Part shown: positions 1 through 8,873 of the stretch, in pieces
Layout of the letters: each line of letters begins with the position of its first letter
Numbering within the stretch: position 1 is the stretch's first letter
Assembly (NCBI RefSeq): GCF_002843305.1
Contig: NZ_PGSG01000061.1
Coordinates: 124,001 to 188,000 of the forward strand
DNA length: 64,000 nucleotides
Direction: 5' to 3'
From: Streptomyces barkulensis
GTDB lineage: Bacteria; Actinomycetota; Actinomycetes; Streptomycetales; Streptomycetaceae
The notes under the pieces: model-generated
What the model was told of the DNA's origin: nothing
Database searches by the model: none
The model's input: only the letters and a program-made list of their open reading frames with translations
Translations under genes and position numbers: made by a program

Positions 1-18
1 CGGGACGGCACGGGACGG

Positions 19-975
19 TCAGGCCGCCGTGGGGACGAGCACCACGGGGCAGTGGGCGTGGTGCAGCACAGCGTGGGTGACCGGTCCCAGGCGCATGCCG
101 AAGAGGCGGTGGCGGCGGTGCGCCGCCAGAACGACCAGATCGGCGGCCGCGCTGGCCTCGACCAGCGCGTGACCGGGCCCGGCGTACACCGTCTCGGCCC
201 GGGCGTCGACGTTCGGGTACGCCTCGCGCAGCCCGGCGACGGCGTCCATCGGCACGCTCTCCTCGTAGCGGGCCTGCTCCTCGGCGATCTCCTCCAGCAC
301 CCGGGTCGGCGGCGGCACCATGACGCCGGGGTGGACCGGCAGTTCCCAGGCGTGCAGGACGAGCAGCGCCGCCGCCCGCCGTTCGGCCTCCTCGAAGCCG
401 TAGCGCGCCGCGTCGGTGTCCGTCCCGTACTCCACGCCGACGACCACGGTGTGCCGGGGGCGCTCGTTGTCGCCGCGCACGACCATCAGGGGGCCTTCGA
501 TGTGCGCCGCCACCCGCAGGCTCACCGAGCCCAGCAGCAGTCCGGTGAAACCGCCGTGGCCGCGGGTGCCGACCACGGTGAGCGCGGCCCGGCTCCCGGC
601 GCGCACCAGCGCGGCGACGGCGTTCTCGTCCACCGCCGACGGCTCCACCTCAAGCCCCGGAGCGCTCTCCCTGGCCCGCTCGGCGGCCGACTCGGCGGTC
701 TGCCGGGCCTGCCGAGCCAGCGCCCGCCGGCGCTCCTCGTCGGCCGTGTCGGCCGTGGCGGCCCCCTCGGCCTCCCCGGAGGCGTCAACGGCACCGGGGG
801 CGCCGGAGGTGCCGGGGGCGCCGTCGGGCGCGAACCGGTGGGCGGACGCGCCGCACAGGATCTTCAGCGGCGCGCCCCGCAGCACGGCCTCCCCCACCGC
901 CCGGTCCAGGGCGCGCAGGGAGTGGTCCGAGCCGTCGACGCCGACCACGACGGGGAGCTGTGCGGAGCGGTTCAC
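19..975 (-). CDS. Tandem-domain universal stress protein
   Basis: A 318-residue protein with two UspA-type nucleotide-binding domains, as in actinobacterial stress proteins induced by hypoxia or stationary phase. Domain 1 (about residues 8-160) starts VVVGVDGSDHS and has the ATP-binding loop GTRGHGGFTGLLLGS. Domain 2 (about 175-315) has a poorer loop, HRRHRLFGMRLGP, so it may not bind nucleotide. The GTG start at 975 was chosen because GGAGG lies 10 nt upstream and the fold begins at once; the open frame continues about 47 codons further with no homology-like sequence. The gene is divergent from an Rv1733c-like gene. Confidence 0.93.
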   Translation of the reverse strand: MNRSAQLPVVVGVDGSDHSLRALDRAVGEAVLRGAPLKILCGASAHRFAPDGAPGTSGAPGAVDASGEAEGAATADTADEERRRALARQARQTAESAAERARESAPGLEVEPSAVDENAVAALVRAGSRAALTVVGTRGHGGFTGLLLGSVSLRVAAHIEGPLMVVRGDNERPRHTVVVGVEYGTDTDAARYGFEEAERRAAALLVLHAWELPVHPGVMVPPPTRVLEEIAEEQARYEESVPMDAVAGLREAYPNVDARAETVYAGPGHALVEASAAADLVVLAAHRRHRLFGMRLGPVTHAVLHHAHCPVVLVPTAA

Positions 976-1321
976 TGTCCTCACGCCTCCATGGGCGGGC
1001 GGTCCGCGCGGACCGCGGCGGGTGTACGGATCCCGGCCCCCGCCACGGGCGGGCCGGGCCCCGGGCCCCCTGGAGGGCGCCGTGCCGGACCGGGGGCGCC
1101 CGGGTACCCTCCCCACCTCCCTCTTTCACTCCCTGCGGGCCTGTCGGGCGGCTGTGCAGTGCGCTCCGGTGCCGATAAGCTCGGCCGTGGAAGAGGGACG
1201 ACGCCACCGGCCGCCCCGGCCTGCGGCCCGTGCGGTTTCCGTGCCGTCGTCCTCACCCCGTCCACCCGCTGCCGCGCGAGACCGGGCGGACGGCGACCGG
1301 CGGCGAGGGGGGTGAGCGATC
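976..1321. other. Intergenic region between divergent stress genes
   Basis: This 346-bp gap contains the upstream regions of the divergent stress-protein and Rv1733c-like genes. The only clear signal is the 18-bp palindrome at 999-1016. The middle is extremely GC-rich with self-complementary GGGCC tracts. No convincing small ORF or standard -35/-10 pair was seen. Confidence 0.6.
999..1016. promoter_or_regulatory. Perfect 18-bp palindrome upstream of the stress gene
   Basis: GCGGTCCGCGCGGACCGC is its own reverse complement and lies 24 bp upstream of the stress-protein start codon. The position fits an operator, or a hairpin in the 5' leader. It loosely resembles the GGGAC...GTCCC core of DosR/DevR boxes, but it is not a match to that consensus. 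Confidence 0.45.
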
Positions 1322-1906
1322 GTGCGAGCGATCGCCGGACTGTGGCGGTGGCGGGGCAACCCGCTGTACCGGACCACCGACCGTGTGGAGGGCTGGCTGG
1401 CGCTGGCCGCCGTCCTGCTGATGACCGTGGGCACGCCCGCCGTCGCGCTGTGGGGCACCCGGACCGCGCACGAGACGCTGATGGGCGTCGTGCGCGAGCA
1501 GCAGCGGCAGCGGCACCAGGTATGGGCGACGGCGGCCCAGAGCACCCCGCCCGTGGCCGACGCCCCCGAGGCCGAGTCCGGCCACCGGGTGACCGCCACC
1601 TGGACGGCGGTCGACGGCCGCACCCACTCGGGCACGGTCGTCGCCGACCGCCCGACCGAGCCCGGTGACCGGCTGCGCGTGTGGGTGGACGCCCACGGCG
1701 AGATCACCGCACGTCCGATGGACGCCGCCACCGCGTCCTCGCACGCCGCCCTGGCCGGATTCGGTACGGCGGTGGCGGCGGCCGGCCTGGTGGAGAGCGT
1801 ACGGCGGCTGCTGGTGCGGCGGCTGCTGGCCCGGCGCTACGCCCGCTGGGCACAGGAGTGGGCCCGGGTGGGCCCCGACTGGGGGCGTACCGGAAGATCG
1901 AACTGA
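1322..1906 (+). CDS. Rv1733c-like membrane protein
   Basis: A 194-residue protein resembling the Rv1733c family of actinobacterial membrane proteins (the Mycobacterium tuberculosis member is in the DosR dormancy regulon). The N-terminus has the family-like GLWRWRGNPLYRTTDRVEGW, then one membrane segment (about 24-45), a soluble loop of about 95 residues, and a second segment (about 141-160) followed by an Arg-rich tail. Biochemical function is unknown. The start is a GTG. Its divergent partner is a universal stress protein, the same two families that are co-induced in mycobacteria, which supports a shared stress or dormancy role. Confidence 0.85.
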   Translation: MRAIAGLWRWRGNPLYRTTDRVEGWLALAAVLLMTVGTPAVALWGTRTAHETLMGVVREQQRQRHQVWATAAQSTPPVADAPEAESGHRVTATWTAVDGRTHSGTVVADRPTEPGDRLRVWVDAHGEITARPMDAATASSHAALAGFGTAVAAAGLVESVRRLLVRRLLARRYARWAQEWARVGPDWGRTGRSN

Positions 1907-2071
1907 CGCCGATCCGGCCCGAATCGGGCCAGGGCGGGCACACGGTCCGCCCGCCTCCGCCGTGGCGGACGGACCGGTCATCCCATCGGTCCGGCACACG
2001 CTACGGTGGTGCATCCGGATGCGCGCGGCAGCGCGATCGAGGTTCGCACGAGGTTTGGGGCAAGGCGGTCC

Positions 2072-4534
2072 ATGGCACAGGGCTTGGTCCAGGTGACGCA
2101 CACCAGCTCGTCGCGGTGGCGGCGCCGAACGGGAGACTACGCCACCATCTCCGCCGCCCTCCTCGCCGCCGGCGACGGTGACGTGCTGACCGTCGCCCCC
2201 GGCACCTACCGCGAGAACCTGGTGATCGAACGCGCCGTCACCCTGCGCGGTCCCGAGCGGTCCGACGGCGGCTCGGTGCGTCTGGCCCCCGCCGACGGGG
2301 TGGCGCTGACCGTACGCGCCGCGGCGGTCGTACGCGACCTGCAGATCGAGGGCCAGGACGCCGCGGCGCCCGCGCTGCTGGTCGAGGACTGCGTGGCCGA
2401 GCTCTCCGGGCTGCGGGTGGTGACGCGGTCGGCCTCCGGCATCGAGGTGCGCTCCGGGGCCCGGCCGACCCTGCGCCGCTGCACGGTGGACAACCCGGCC
2501 GGGGTGGGCATCGGCGTCGGCGGGGGCGCGGGCGGGCTGTTCGAGGAGTGCGAGGTGGTCGCGGCCGGGCAGTCGGGCATCGCGGTGCACGAGGGCGCCC
2601 ATCCCCGGCTGGAGCGCTGCCGGGTCCGCCACGCCTCGGGCGCGGGGCTGTCGCTGTCCGGGGAGGGCAGCGCGGTGGACGCCGTGGGCTGCGAGGTGTA
2701 CGAGATCAAGGGCGCGGGGGTACGGGTCGCCTCCCGGGCCGTCGGGAACCTCACCGAGTGCCGGGTGCACCGCACCTCCGCCGACGGCGTCACCCTGGAC
2801 ACCGACGCGGTGCTCACCCTCGCCGACTGCGAGATCCACGACATCCCGGAGAACGCGGTCGACCTGCGCTCGCGCTCGGTGCTGACGCTCACCCGCTCCA
2901 CGGTGCGCCGCTTCGGCCGCAACGGCCTGTCGGTGTGGGACCCGGGCACCCGCGTGGACGCCAACGGATGCGAGATCCAGGAGAGCACGGGCGACTATCC
3001 GGCGGTGTGGGTCAGCGACGGAGCCTCGGCTCTGCTGGACTCCTGCCGGGTCCACGACGTGCCGGACGCACTGTTCGTCCTGGACCGGGGCTCGCGGGCC
3101 GACGTCCTCGACAGCGATCTGGCGCAGGTGCGCAACACGGCGGTGTCGGTGAGCGACGGCGGGACGGTCCAGCTGGACGACTGCCGCATCCGGGAGGCCG
3201 CCACCGGCGCCTGGTTCCGCGACCACGGCAGCGTCGGCACGCTGGCCAACTGCACGATCGACGCAGCCGGGACGGGGGTGATCGTCACCAAGGGCGCCGA
3301 TCCGGAGATCGACCGCTGCACCGTGACCGATCCGGCGGAGGCGGGCTTCTACGTCTCCGCCGAGGGGCGCGGCACCTTCTCGAACTGCCGGGTGACCGGC
3401 TCCGGCGGCTACGGCTTCCATGTGATCGACGGCTGCCGCACCACGCTGCGCCGCTGCCGCACCGAGCGCTGTGCGCGCGGGGGCTACGAGTTCGCCGACG
3501 GAGGGCCCGTCGCCGAGGACTGCACCAGCGACCGGAGTTCGGCGCCGGTCACGTCCGAGCCCGAGCCGCCCGCCTCCCCGGCCGTGCGGACCGCGGGCCT
3601 GCTGGGCGGCATACCCCAGCAGTCGGCCGCCACGGCGCCCCCCGCCGCCGCGGTCCCCGCGTCCGCGGCCGGCGGGGCTTCCTCCGGCGAGGCCTCCGGC
3701 GGGCCGGCCAAGGAGGCGCGGCCGGCGAAGGAGGTGCTGGGCGAACTCGACGCGCTGGTCGGTCTGGAGAGCGTCAAACGGGAGGTGCGCGCCCTCATCG
3801 ACATGATCGAGGTGGGCCGCAGGCGCCGGGAGGCCGGTCTCAAGGCGGCCTCCGCGCGCAGGCATCTGGTGTTCACCGGATCCCCCGGCACCGGCAAGAC
3901 CACCGTCGCCCGGCTCTACGGGGAGATCCTGCACTCCCTCGGGGTTCTGGAGCGCGGTCATCTGGTGGAGGTCTCCCGGGTGGATCTGGTCGGCGAGCAC
4001 ATCGGCTCGACGGCGATCCGCACCCAGGAGGCGTTCGACCGGGCGCGCGGCGGTGTGCTGTTCATCGACGAGGCGTACGCCCTCTCGCCCGAGGACTCCG
4101 GCCGGGACTTCGGCCGGGAGGCGATCGACACCCTGGTGAAGCTGATGGAGGACCACCGCGACGAGGTGGTCGTCATCGTCGCCGGCTACACCGCGGAGAT
4201 GAAGCGCTTCCTGGAGACCAACCCCGGTGTGGCCTCCCGGTTCTCACGGACCATCACCTTCGGCGACTACACGCCCGGGGAGTTGCTGCGGATCGTCGGC
4301 CAGCAGGCCGAGGAGCACGAGTACCAGCTCGCCGAGGGCACGGCCGACGCGCTGCTGAAGTACTTCGCCGGGCTTCCCAAGGGGCCGACGTTCGGCAACG
4401 GCCGCACCGCGCGGCAGACCTTCGAGGCCATGGTCGAGCGGCACGCGGGCCGGGTCGCCCAGCTCGACGACCCGGACACCGACGATCTGACGCTGCTCCA
4501 CCCCGAGGATCTGCCGCGGGAGCCGCGGCACTGA
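2072..4534 (+). CDS. Right-handed beta-helix protein fused to a CbbX/SpoVK-type AAA ATPase
   Basis: An 820-residue two-part protein. Residues about 25-515 are a pectate-lyase-like right-handed beta helix: roughly 22-residue coils, many ending in a Cys-containing strand such as LRRC, FEECEV, LERCRV and LTECRV. A Pro/Ala-rich linker (about 515-575) joins an AAA+ module with Walker A GSPGTGKT (about 603-610), Walker B VLFIDEA (about 661-667) and an arginine-finger-like ASRFSRT. The AAA part belongs to the CbbX/SpoVK/EccA type. No signal peptide or membrane segment was seen, so it is probably cytoplasmic. ATG 2072 was preferred over an in-frame ATG 22 codons upstream because the homologous sequence begins near it. 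Substrate and role are unknown. Confidence 0.9.
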   Translation: MAQGLVQVTHTSSSRWRRRTGDYATISAALLAAGDGDVLTVAPGTYRENLVIERAVTLRGPERSDGGSVRLAPADGVALTVRAAAVVRDLQIEGQDAAAPALLVEDCVAELSGLRVVTRSASGIEVRSGARPTLRRCTVDNPAGVGIGVGGGAGGLFEECEVVAAGQSGIAVHEGAHPRLERCRVRHASGAGLSLSGEGSAVDAVGCEVYEIKGAGVRVASRAVGNLTECRVHRTSADGVTLDTDAVLTLADCEIHDIPENAVDLRSRSVLTLTRSTVRRFGRNGLSVWDPGTRVDANGCEIQESTGDYPAVWVSDGASALLDSCRVHDVPDALFVLDRGSRADVLDSDLAQVRNTAVSVSDGGTVQLDDCRIREAATGAWFRDHGSVGTLANCTIDAAGTGVIVTKGADPEIDRCTVTDPAEAGFYVSAEGRGTFSNCRVTGSGGYGFHVIDGCRTTLRRCRTERCARGGYEFADGGPVAEDCTSDRSSAPVTSEPEPPASPAVRTAGLLGGIPQQSAATAPPAAAVPASAAGGASSGEASGGPAKEARPAKEVLGELDALVGLESVKREVRALIDMIEVGRRRREAGLKAASARRHLVFTGSPGTGKTTVARLYGEILHSLGVLERGHLVEVSRVDLVGEHIGSTAIRTQEAFDRARGGVLFIDEAYALSPEDSGRDFGREAIDTLVKLMEDHRDEVVVIVAGYTAEMKRFLETNPGVASRFSRTITFGDYTPGELLRIVGQQAEEHEYQLAEGTADALLKYFAGLPKGPTFGNGRTARQTFEAMVERHAGRVAQLDDPDTDDLTLLHPEDLPREPRH

Positions 4535-4563
4535 CCGCCCCGCGCCAGGTCCGGCCGGCCCGT

Positions 4564-4583
4564 CCGGCCCGTCCATGGGCCGG
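4564..4583. terminator. Hairpin between convergent genes
   Basis: CCGGCCC and GGGCCGG form a 7-bp stem around a 6-nt loop in the 54-bp gap between the converging AAA and hydrolase genes. There is no T-tract, as is usual for streptomycete terminators. Confidence 0.5.
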
Positions 4584-4588
4584 TACGG

Positions 4589-7069
4589 CTAGCCCGCCGC
4601 CGGGCCGGCTCCGGTGCGGCGGCCGGGCCGCGGTTCGGGCCCCTGTTCGGGTCCCTGTTCGGGCTGGGCCGGCACGCAGGGCGTCTCGTCCCCCTCGGAC
4701 AGCCGGTCCAGCAGGGCCGCGCGTTCGGCGTCGAAGGCGGGGTCGGCCTGGTAGTCGCCGTGGCCCAGGATCGGCGCGGGCAGCGGGTGCTCGGGGGTGC
4801 GGCCGTAGTGCAGCGGATCCCTCAGCGGGCCGCGGTCCACCTCCTGCCCGCCGTCCTCGCCCGCCATCACCGGGCCGCCGATCGGATCGGTCAGGCGCCA
4901 CAGGTTCCGCCAGCAGTCCACCTCCTCGCTCAGCGCGCGCAGCGGGGCGGGGCCGAAGCAGGCCGGGAACCAGCGCCCGTAGAGCCGCTCCAGCGGGGAG
5001 CCGTAGGTGAGCAGTGCGACCCGTCCGCGGGTGTCGGGGTCGAGCTGCCAGACGGCGGCGGCGGCCAGCACGCTGCCCTGGGAGTGCCCGGAGATCACCA
5101 GCCGGCCGCCGGTGCGCGCGGTCCAGGTGCACATCCGCCAGGTGAGGTCCGGCACCGCGCGCTCGGCGTAGCAGGGCGGCGCGAAGGGGTGGGCGGCGCG
5201 CGGCCAGAAGGTGCCCACGTCCCACAGGATGCCGACGGTGCGGCGGGCGGCGGCGTCCCGGTAGGCGCGGCGGCCCATCGCCACCAGCAGCACCACCATG
5301 GCGCCCATCAGCCAGGAGCCGAGCCCCTGGACGGCCTGGGCCAGGGCGGGCAGCGGGCCGGGCCAGCCGGCCGCGGCCGGCCCCGGGGGCAGGCCGGTGC
5401 GGGCCGCGCCCACCAGGGCGCCGGCGCCCAGCAGCACGGTGGCGACGGTGACGGAGGCGATCAGGGCCGGCGCGGAGTCGGTCAGCCGCGCCCAGGCGAC
5501 GACGCGGGCGATCCGGCGGCTGCGGGACTCCAGCTCGCGGGGCTCGCCCTCGTAGGAGTCGACGATCTGAGGGGTGAGCCGTCTGCGCGTCCGCCCCGCC
5601 CGCACCGCGGCGCCTACCACGAAGACCGTCACGACCAGCAGCAGGACGGGGATCGCCGCCGCCTGCCAGCTCAGCAGCACCGGCGGCCCCGCTATGGCGC
5701 CGCCGGCCACGCCGGGGGTGCCGTCCTTGTCCAGCCAGTCCGCCACGCGCTGGGCCACTCCGCCGGTGAGCACTCCGCCGAGCGCGCAGGCCAGTAAGGC
5801 GACCGCGGCGCCGCCCAGCCCGCCCATGGCGCACCGTCCGGCGCACGATCCCGGGGGCGAGGCCCGGTGCAGGACGTAGGCGGTGACGGCGATGGCGGCG
5901 GCCAGCGCTCCCTGGAGGAGGGCGAGCCAGGCGAACACGCCGGTGCCCGGCAGCTGGGCGGAGGAGGTCCAGCCGGGACGCGGCCAGGCGGCGTACACGG
6001 CGGTCAGCGCCAGCGCGCCCAGCGCGGCGCCCGGCAGGACGGCGGAGGCCCACCGGTCGATCCGCTCGTCCGGCTCGGACTCGGTGCGGCCCCTGCGGAC
6101 CGCGACCAGCACGGTCGCCGCCCAGCCCGCCGCGAGGACGGCGGCCAGCGCCCGCCCGGAGACCTCCGGCGCCGTGCCGCCGCCGGGGCGCAGATCGTGG
6201 GCGGCGGTCGCGGCCAGCAGCACGGTGGCGATCGTGAGCAGTCCGGCGGCGGTGTGGGCGGCGCGCAGCCGGGAGACCAGGCGGCGGCCGTACCAGAAGC
6301 CCGGCAGGGAGAGCGCGGGCCGCTCCCCGCCGGGCAGCGGCCGGGCCGGGCCGGGCGGGCGCGGGGGCGGCGAGGCGGACTCGTAGGCGCTCCAGGTGCG
6401 GTGCGACAGCCACCACAGCAGGGCGGTCAGCGCGGCGGGCACCAGCGCGGCCAGGACCAGGCGGCGGCCGGGCACCGCCCACCAGCCCTCGGTGAGCGGC
6501 CCGAGCCAGGACTTGCCGCGCGCGCAGCGTTCGGAGGCGGCGCACTGCCAGGCCACCAGGTCGAGCGCTACCTCGCAGGCCGCGGCGGTGAGCAGCACGG
6601 TCAGGGAGAGCGCCACCAGCCGCACCAGGACGTCGTAGACCCGCTGGGCGCGGTGGCGGGCGGGAGCGGCCGGGCGCATCCAGTGGGCGAGGTTGGCGAC
6701 CATGAACGGCAGCAGGAGCAGCCACAGGGCGCGGGCGCCGTTGCCGGAGGTGAGGTTGGACCAGCAGTACGCCTCGGGGATCGGCCGCTGCCGGGCACGG
6801 TCGGCCGGCGGCCCGGTGCGGGGGTCGGCCGACCGGTCGGCGGCCAGGCCGCCCGAGTACCCGTACTCCCCGAAGCGGCTCTCGGCGTCCGCGTCCTCGG
6901 TGCGGCGGTGGATGCCGGCGGTGTCGTCGCCGGTGATCCGCACCGTGCGCGGGTCGCCGAGCATCTCCTGCGGCGTGGTGCCGCCGACCCCGTGCACCAG
7001 GAGTTCCAGTGCCGGCTCCCCCTGGCCGCCGCGCTGTCCCGCCGGCGGCGCCGGCCGGTTCTCGGGCAT
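4589..7069 (-). CDS. Large integral membrane protein with alpha/beta-hydrolase (lipase-like) motifs
   Basis: An 826-residue protein. Near the N-terminus it has VHGVGGT (25-31), a typical oxyanion-loop motif of alpha/beta hydrolases. About ten hydrophobic segments follow. Near residue 655-662 is the nucleophile-elbow motif ISGHSQGS. The hydrolase fold therefore appears to be interrupted by a multi-span membrane region, giving a membrane-anchored esterase or lipase of unknown substrate. The ATG at 7069 follows GGGGGAG with 6-nt spacing; the upstream extension of the frame is low-complexity. The gene is monocistronic and convergent with the AAA gene. Confidence 0.8.
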   Translation of the reverse strand: MPENRPAPPAGQRGGQGEPALELLVHGVGGTTPQEMLGDPRTVRITGDDTAGIHRRTEDADAESRFGEYGYSGGLAADRSADPRTGPPADRARQRPIPEAYCWSNLTSGNGARALWLLLLPFMVANLAHWMRPAAPARHRAQRVYDVLVRLVALSLTVLLTAAACEVALDLVAWQCAASERCARGKSWLGPLTEGWWAVPGRRLVLAALVPAALTALLWWLSHRTWSAYESASPPPRPPGPARPLPGGERPALSLPGFWYGRRLVSRLRAAHTAAGLLTIATVLLAATAAHDLRPGGGTAPEVSGRALAAVLAAGWAATVLVAVRRGRTESEPDERIDRWASAVLPGAALGALALTAVYAAWPRPGWTSSAQLPGTGVFAWLALLQGALAAAIAVTAYVLHRASPPGSCAGRCAMGGLGGAAVALLACALGGVLTGGVAQRVADWLDKDGTPGVAGGAIAGPPVLLSWQAAAIPVLLLVVTVFVVGAAVRAGRTRRRLTPQIVDSYEGEPRELESRSRRIARVVAWARLTDSAPALIASVTVATVLLGAGALVGAARTGLPPGPAAAGWPGPLPALAQAVQGLGSWLMGAMVVLLVAMGRRAYRDAAARRTVGILWDVGTFWPRAAHPFAPPCYAERAVPDLTWRMCTWTARTGGRLVISGHSQGSVLAAAAVWQLDPDTRGRVALLTYGSPLERLYGRWFPACFGPAPLRALSEEVDCWRNLWRLTDPIGGPVMAGEDGGQEVDRGPLRDPLHYGRTPEHPLPAPILGHGDYQADPAFDAERAALLDRLSEGDETPCVPAQPEQGPEQGPEPRPGRRTGAGPAAG

Positions 7070-7314
7070 GCTGCGCTCCCCCGATCCGGTGTGTGTCCCC
7101 GTTTTCCGCGGGGTTCCCCGCGGCGGCAACCAGGATGGCGGCTGCGGAGCCCTGTGCGCAGCCCGACCGGCCTGCCGGACGTCACGATCGCGCTTCGGGG
7201 CGCGCCGCGGCCGCGTGGAAGGATGGAGCCGAACAGATGCCCGTATCCGCGCACACGGCCGCACGGGCGATCGCGTGTGCGGCCGCCGGTGGACGAGAAG
7301 GGACGGACCAGCAG

Positions 7315-8193
7315 GTGGGCGACAACCAGAACCTCCTGGCGGAGCAGCGGCGCGCGCTCATCCTGGAGGAGGTCAGGCGCCGCGGCGGGGCGCGGGTCAA
7401 CGAGCTGACCCGCAGGCTCAGCGTCTCGGACATGACCGTGCGCCGCGATCTTGACGCGCTGGCGCGGCAGGGCGTCCTGGAGAAGGTGCACGGCGGGGCG
7501 GTGCCGGTGTCGGGGGCGAGCACGCACGAGCCGGGTTTCGAGGCGAAGTCGTCGCTGGAGCAGCACGCCAAGGAGGACATCGCGCGGGCCGCCGCGGCGA
7601 TGGCGGCCCCGGGCGGCGCGATCGCGCTCTCCGGGGGCACGACGACGTACGCGCTGGCCCGGTGCCTGCTGGACGTGCCGGATCTGACGGTGGTCACCAA
7701 CTCGCTGCGGGTCGCGGACGTCTTCCACACCGCGCAGCGCGCGGACGCCTCGCGGGGCGGCCGCCCGGGGGCGGCGACGGTGGTGCTCACCGGCGGGGTG
7801 CGCACCCCCTCGGACTCCCTGGTGGGGCCGGTGGCGGACGCGGCGATCGGCTCGCTCCACTTCGATGTGCTCTTCCTCGGCGTGCACGGCATATCCGCCG
7901 AGGCCGGGCTGTCCACGCCCAATCTGGCCGAGGCGGAGACCAACCGCCGTCTGGTGCGCTCCGCGCGGCGGGTGGTGGTCGTCGCCGACCACACCAAGTG
8001 GGGGACGGTGGGCCTGAGTTCGTTCGCCTCCCTGGCGGAGGTGGACACGCTGGTGACCGACGGCGGCATGCCGAAGCGGACGCGTGCGGAGATCCGCGAG
8101 GCGCTGCCGGAGCTGGATCTGGTGGTGGCGGACGGGGGACCCGGCGGGCGGGACGGGCACCGCGGCGGGAATCTGCGGGAGGAGCGCCCATGA
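7315..8193 (+). CDS. DeoR/GlpR-family transcriptional regulator
   Basis: A 292-residue repressor of the DeoR type, which usually controls sugar or sugar-phosphate catabolism. The N-terminal helix-turn-helix carries the family signature (VNELTRRLSVSDMTVRRDLDAL, residues about 23-44). The C-terminal effector domain has LSGGTTTYALARCL and the late VVVVADHTKWG motif. The GTG start at 7315 (VGDNQNLLAEQRR) places the HTH at its usual distance from the N-terminus; AAGGGA lies about 12 nt upstream. It overlaps the next gene by ATGA, so they are co-translated. No sugar gene is adjacent, so the target is unknown. Confidence 0.9.
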   Translation: MGDNQNLLAEQRRALILEEVRRRGGARVNELTRRLSVSDMTVRRDLDALARQGVLEKVHGGAVPVSGASTHEPGFEAKSSLEQHAKEDIARAAAAMAAPGGAIALSGGTTTYALARCLLDVPDLTVVTNSLRVADVFHTAQRADASRGGRPGAATVVLTGGVRTPSDSLVGPVADAAIGSLHFDVLFLGVHGISAEAGLSTPNLAEAETNRRLVRSARRVVVVADHTKWGTVGLSSFASLAEVDTLVTDGGMPKRTRAEIREALPELDLVVADGGPGGRDGHRGGNLREERP

Positions 8194-8660
8194 CACGCGA
8201 ACTGGAGCGGGTCGGCGCCGGCTTCGTCCGTACCGCCCCCGTGCGGCTGGTGTTCACCGCACGGGCCTCCGCGCCGCCGGAGGCCGTCTACGCGGTGCTG
8301 GCCGACACCGAGGGCTGGCCGCGGTGGTTCAAGGCGGTGACCGGCGCCCGGCCGGCCGCGGACGGCCTCGGCCGGAGCATCACACTGCGCGGCGGCGGCC
8401 GCTTCCTGGAGACGGTCGTGGCCGCGGAGCCCGCAGAGCGCTACGCCTACCGCGTCGACGCGGCCAACGTCCCCGGCGTGCGGGCGATGCTGGAGGAGTG
8501 GCTGCTGGTGCCGGAGGGAACCGGCACCCGGGTCCGGTACACGATGGCGGCCGACGGCACTCCCGTCTTCCGTGCCGCGCTGCGGCTCGCGGGGCCTGCC
8601 CTCGGGCGCTCGTTCCGCGGCGCGGTGCGCGGCCTGGACCGGCAGGCCGACCGCGCGTAG
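8190..8660 (+). CDS. SRPBCC (polyketide cyclase/START-fold) protein
   Basis: A 156-residue protein with the SRPBCC fold: an N-terminal helix-grip region (APPEAVYAVLADTEGWPRWFKAV), then a beta sheet ending in a long C-terminal helix (RSFRGAVRGLDRQAD). The family binds hydrophobic ligands; most streptomycete members have no assigned ligand. Its ATG overlaps the DeoR stop codon by ATGA, implying translational coupling. No catalytic residues can be assigned. Confidence 0.85.
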   Translation: MTRELERVGAGFVRTAPVRLVFTARASAPPEAVYAVLADTEGWPRWFKAVTGARPAADGLGRSITLRGGGRFLETVVAAEPAERYAYRVDAANVPGVRAMLEEWLLVPEGTGTRVRYTMAADGTPVFRAALRLAGPALGRSFRGAVRGLDRQADRA

Positions 8661-8686
8661 CGCCCGCGGGGCGCGTGCGGCGCGCC

Positions 8687-8720
8687 GCGCGTACCGCAGT
8701 GCGCGTAGTGCGGTACGCGC
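8687..8720 (+). terminator. Hairpin after the DeoR-SRPBCC operon
   Basis: A perfect 12-bp stem (GCGCGTACCGCA with TGCGGTACGCGC) and a 10-nt loop, 26 nt after the SRPBCC stop. No U-tract follows. Confidence 0.65.
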
Positions 8721-8873
8721 ACCCTGGCGTGTCGGGCCCGGCGGGTGCAGACTTCATGGCAGGGCAGGGCAGGGCAGGACGGACGGACAGGGCAGCACCC
8801 GGTGGGGGTGGCGCCGGTGACGGCCCGGCCGTGGCGGCGGGCCGGCGGTGACGAAGGTGGGAGGCGTTGCGCT

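Noticed and set aside
1253..4156. A 967-codon antisense frame over the beta-helix/AAA gene
   Set aside because: No recognisable motif, repetitive composition, and it crosses two well-supported genes on the other strand.
8758..8776. Short GGGCA tandem repeat, seen as a possible repeat element
   Set aside because: Three and a half 5-bp units are within chance for this composition; nothing nearby depends on it.
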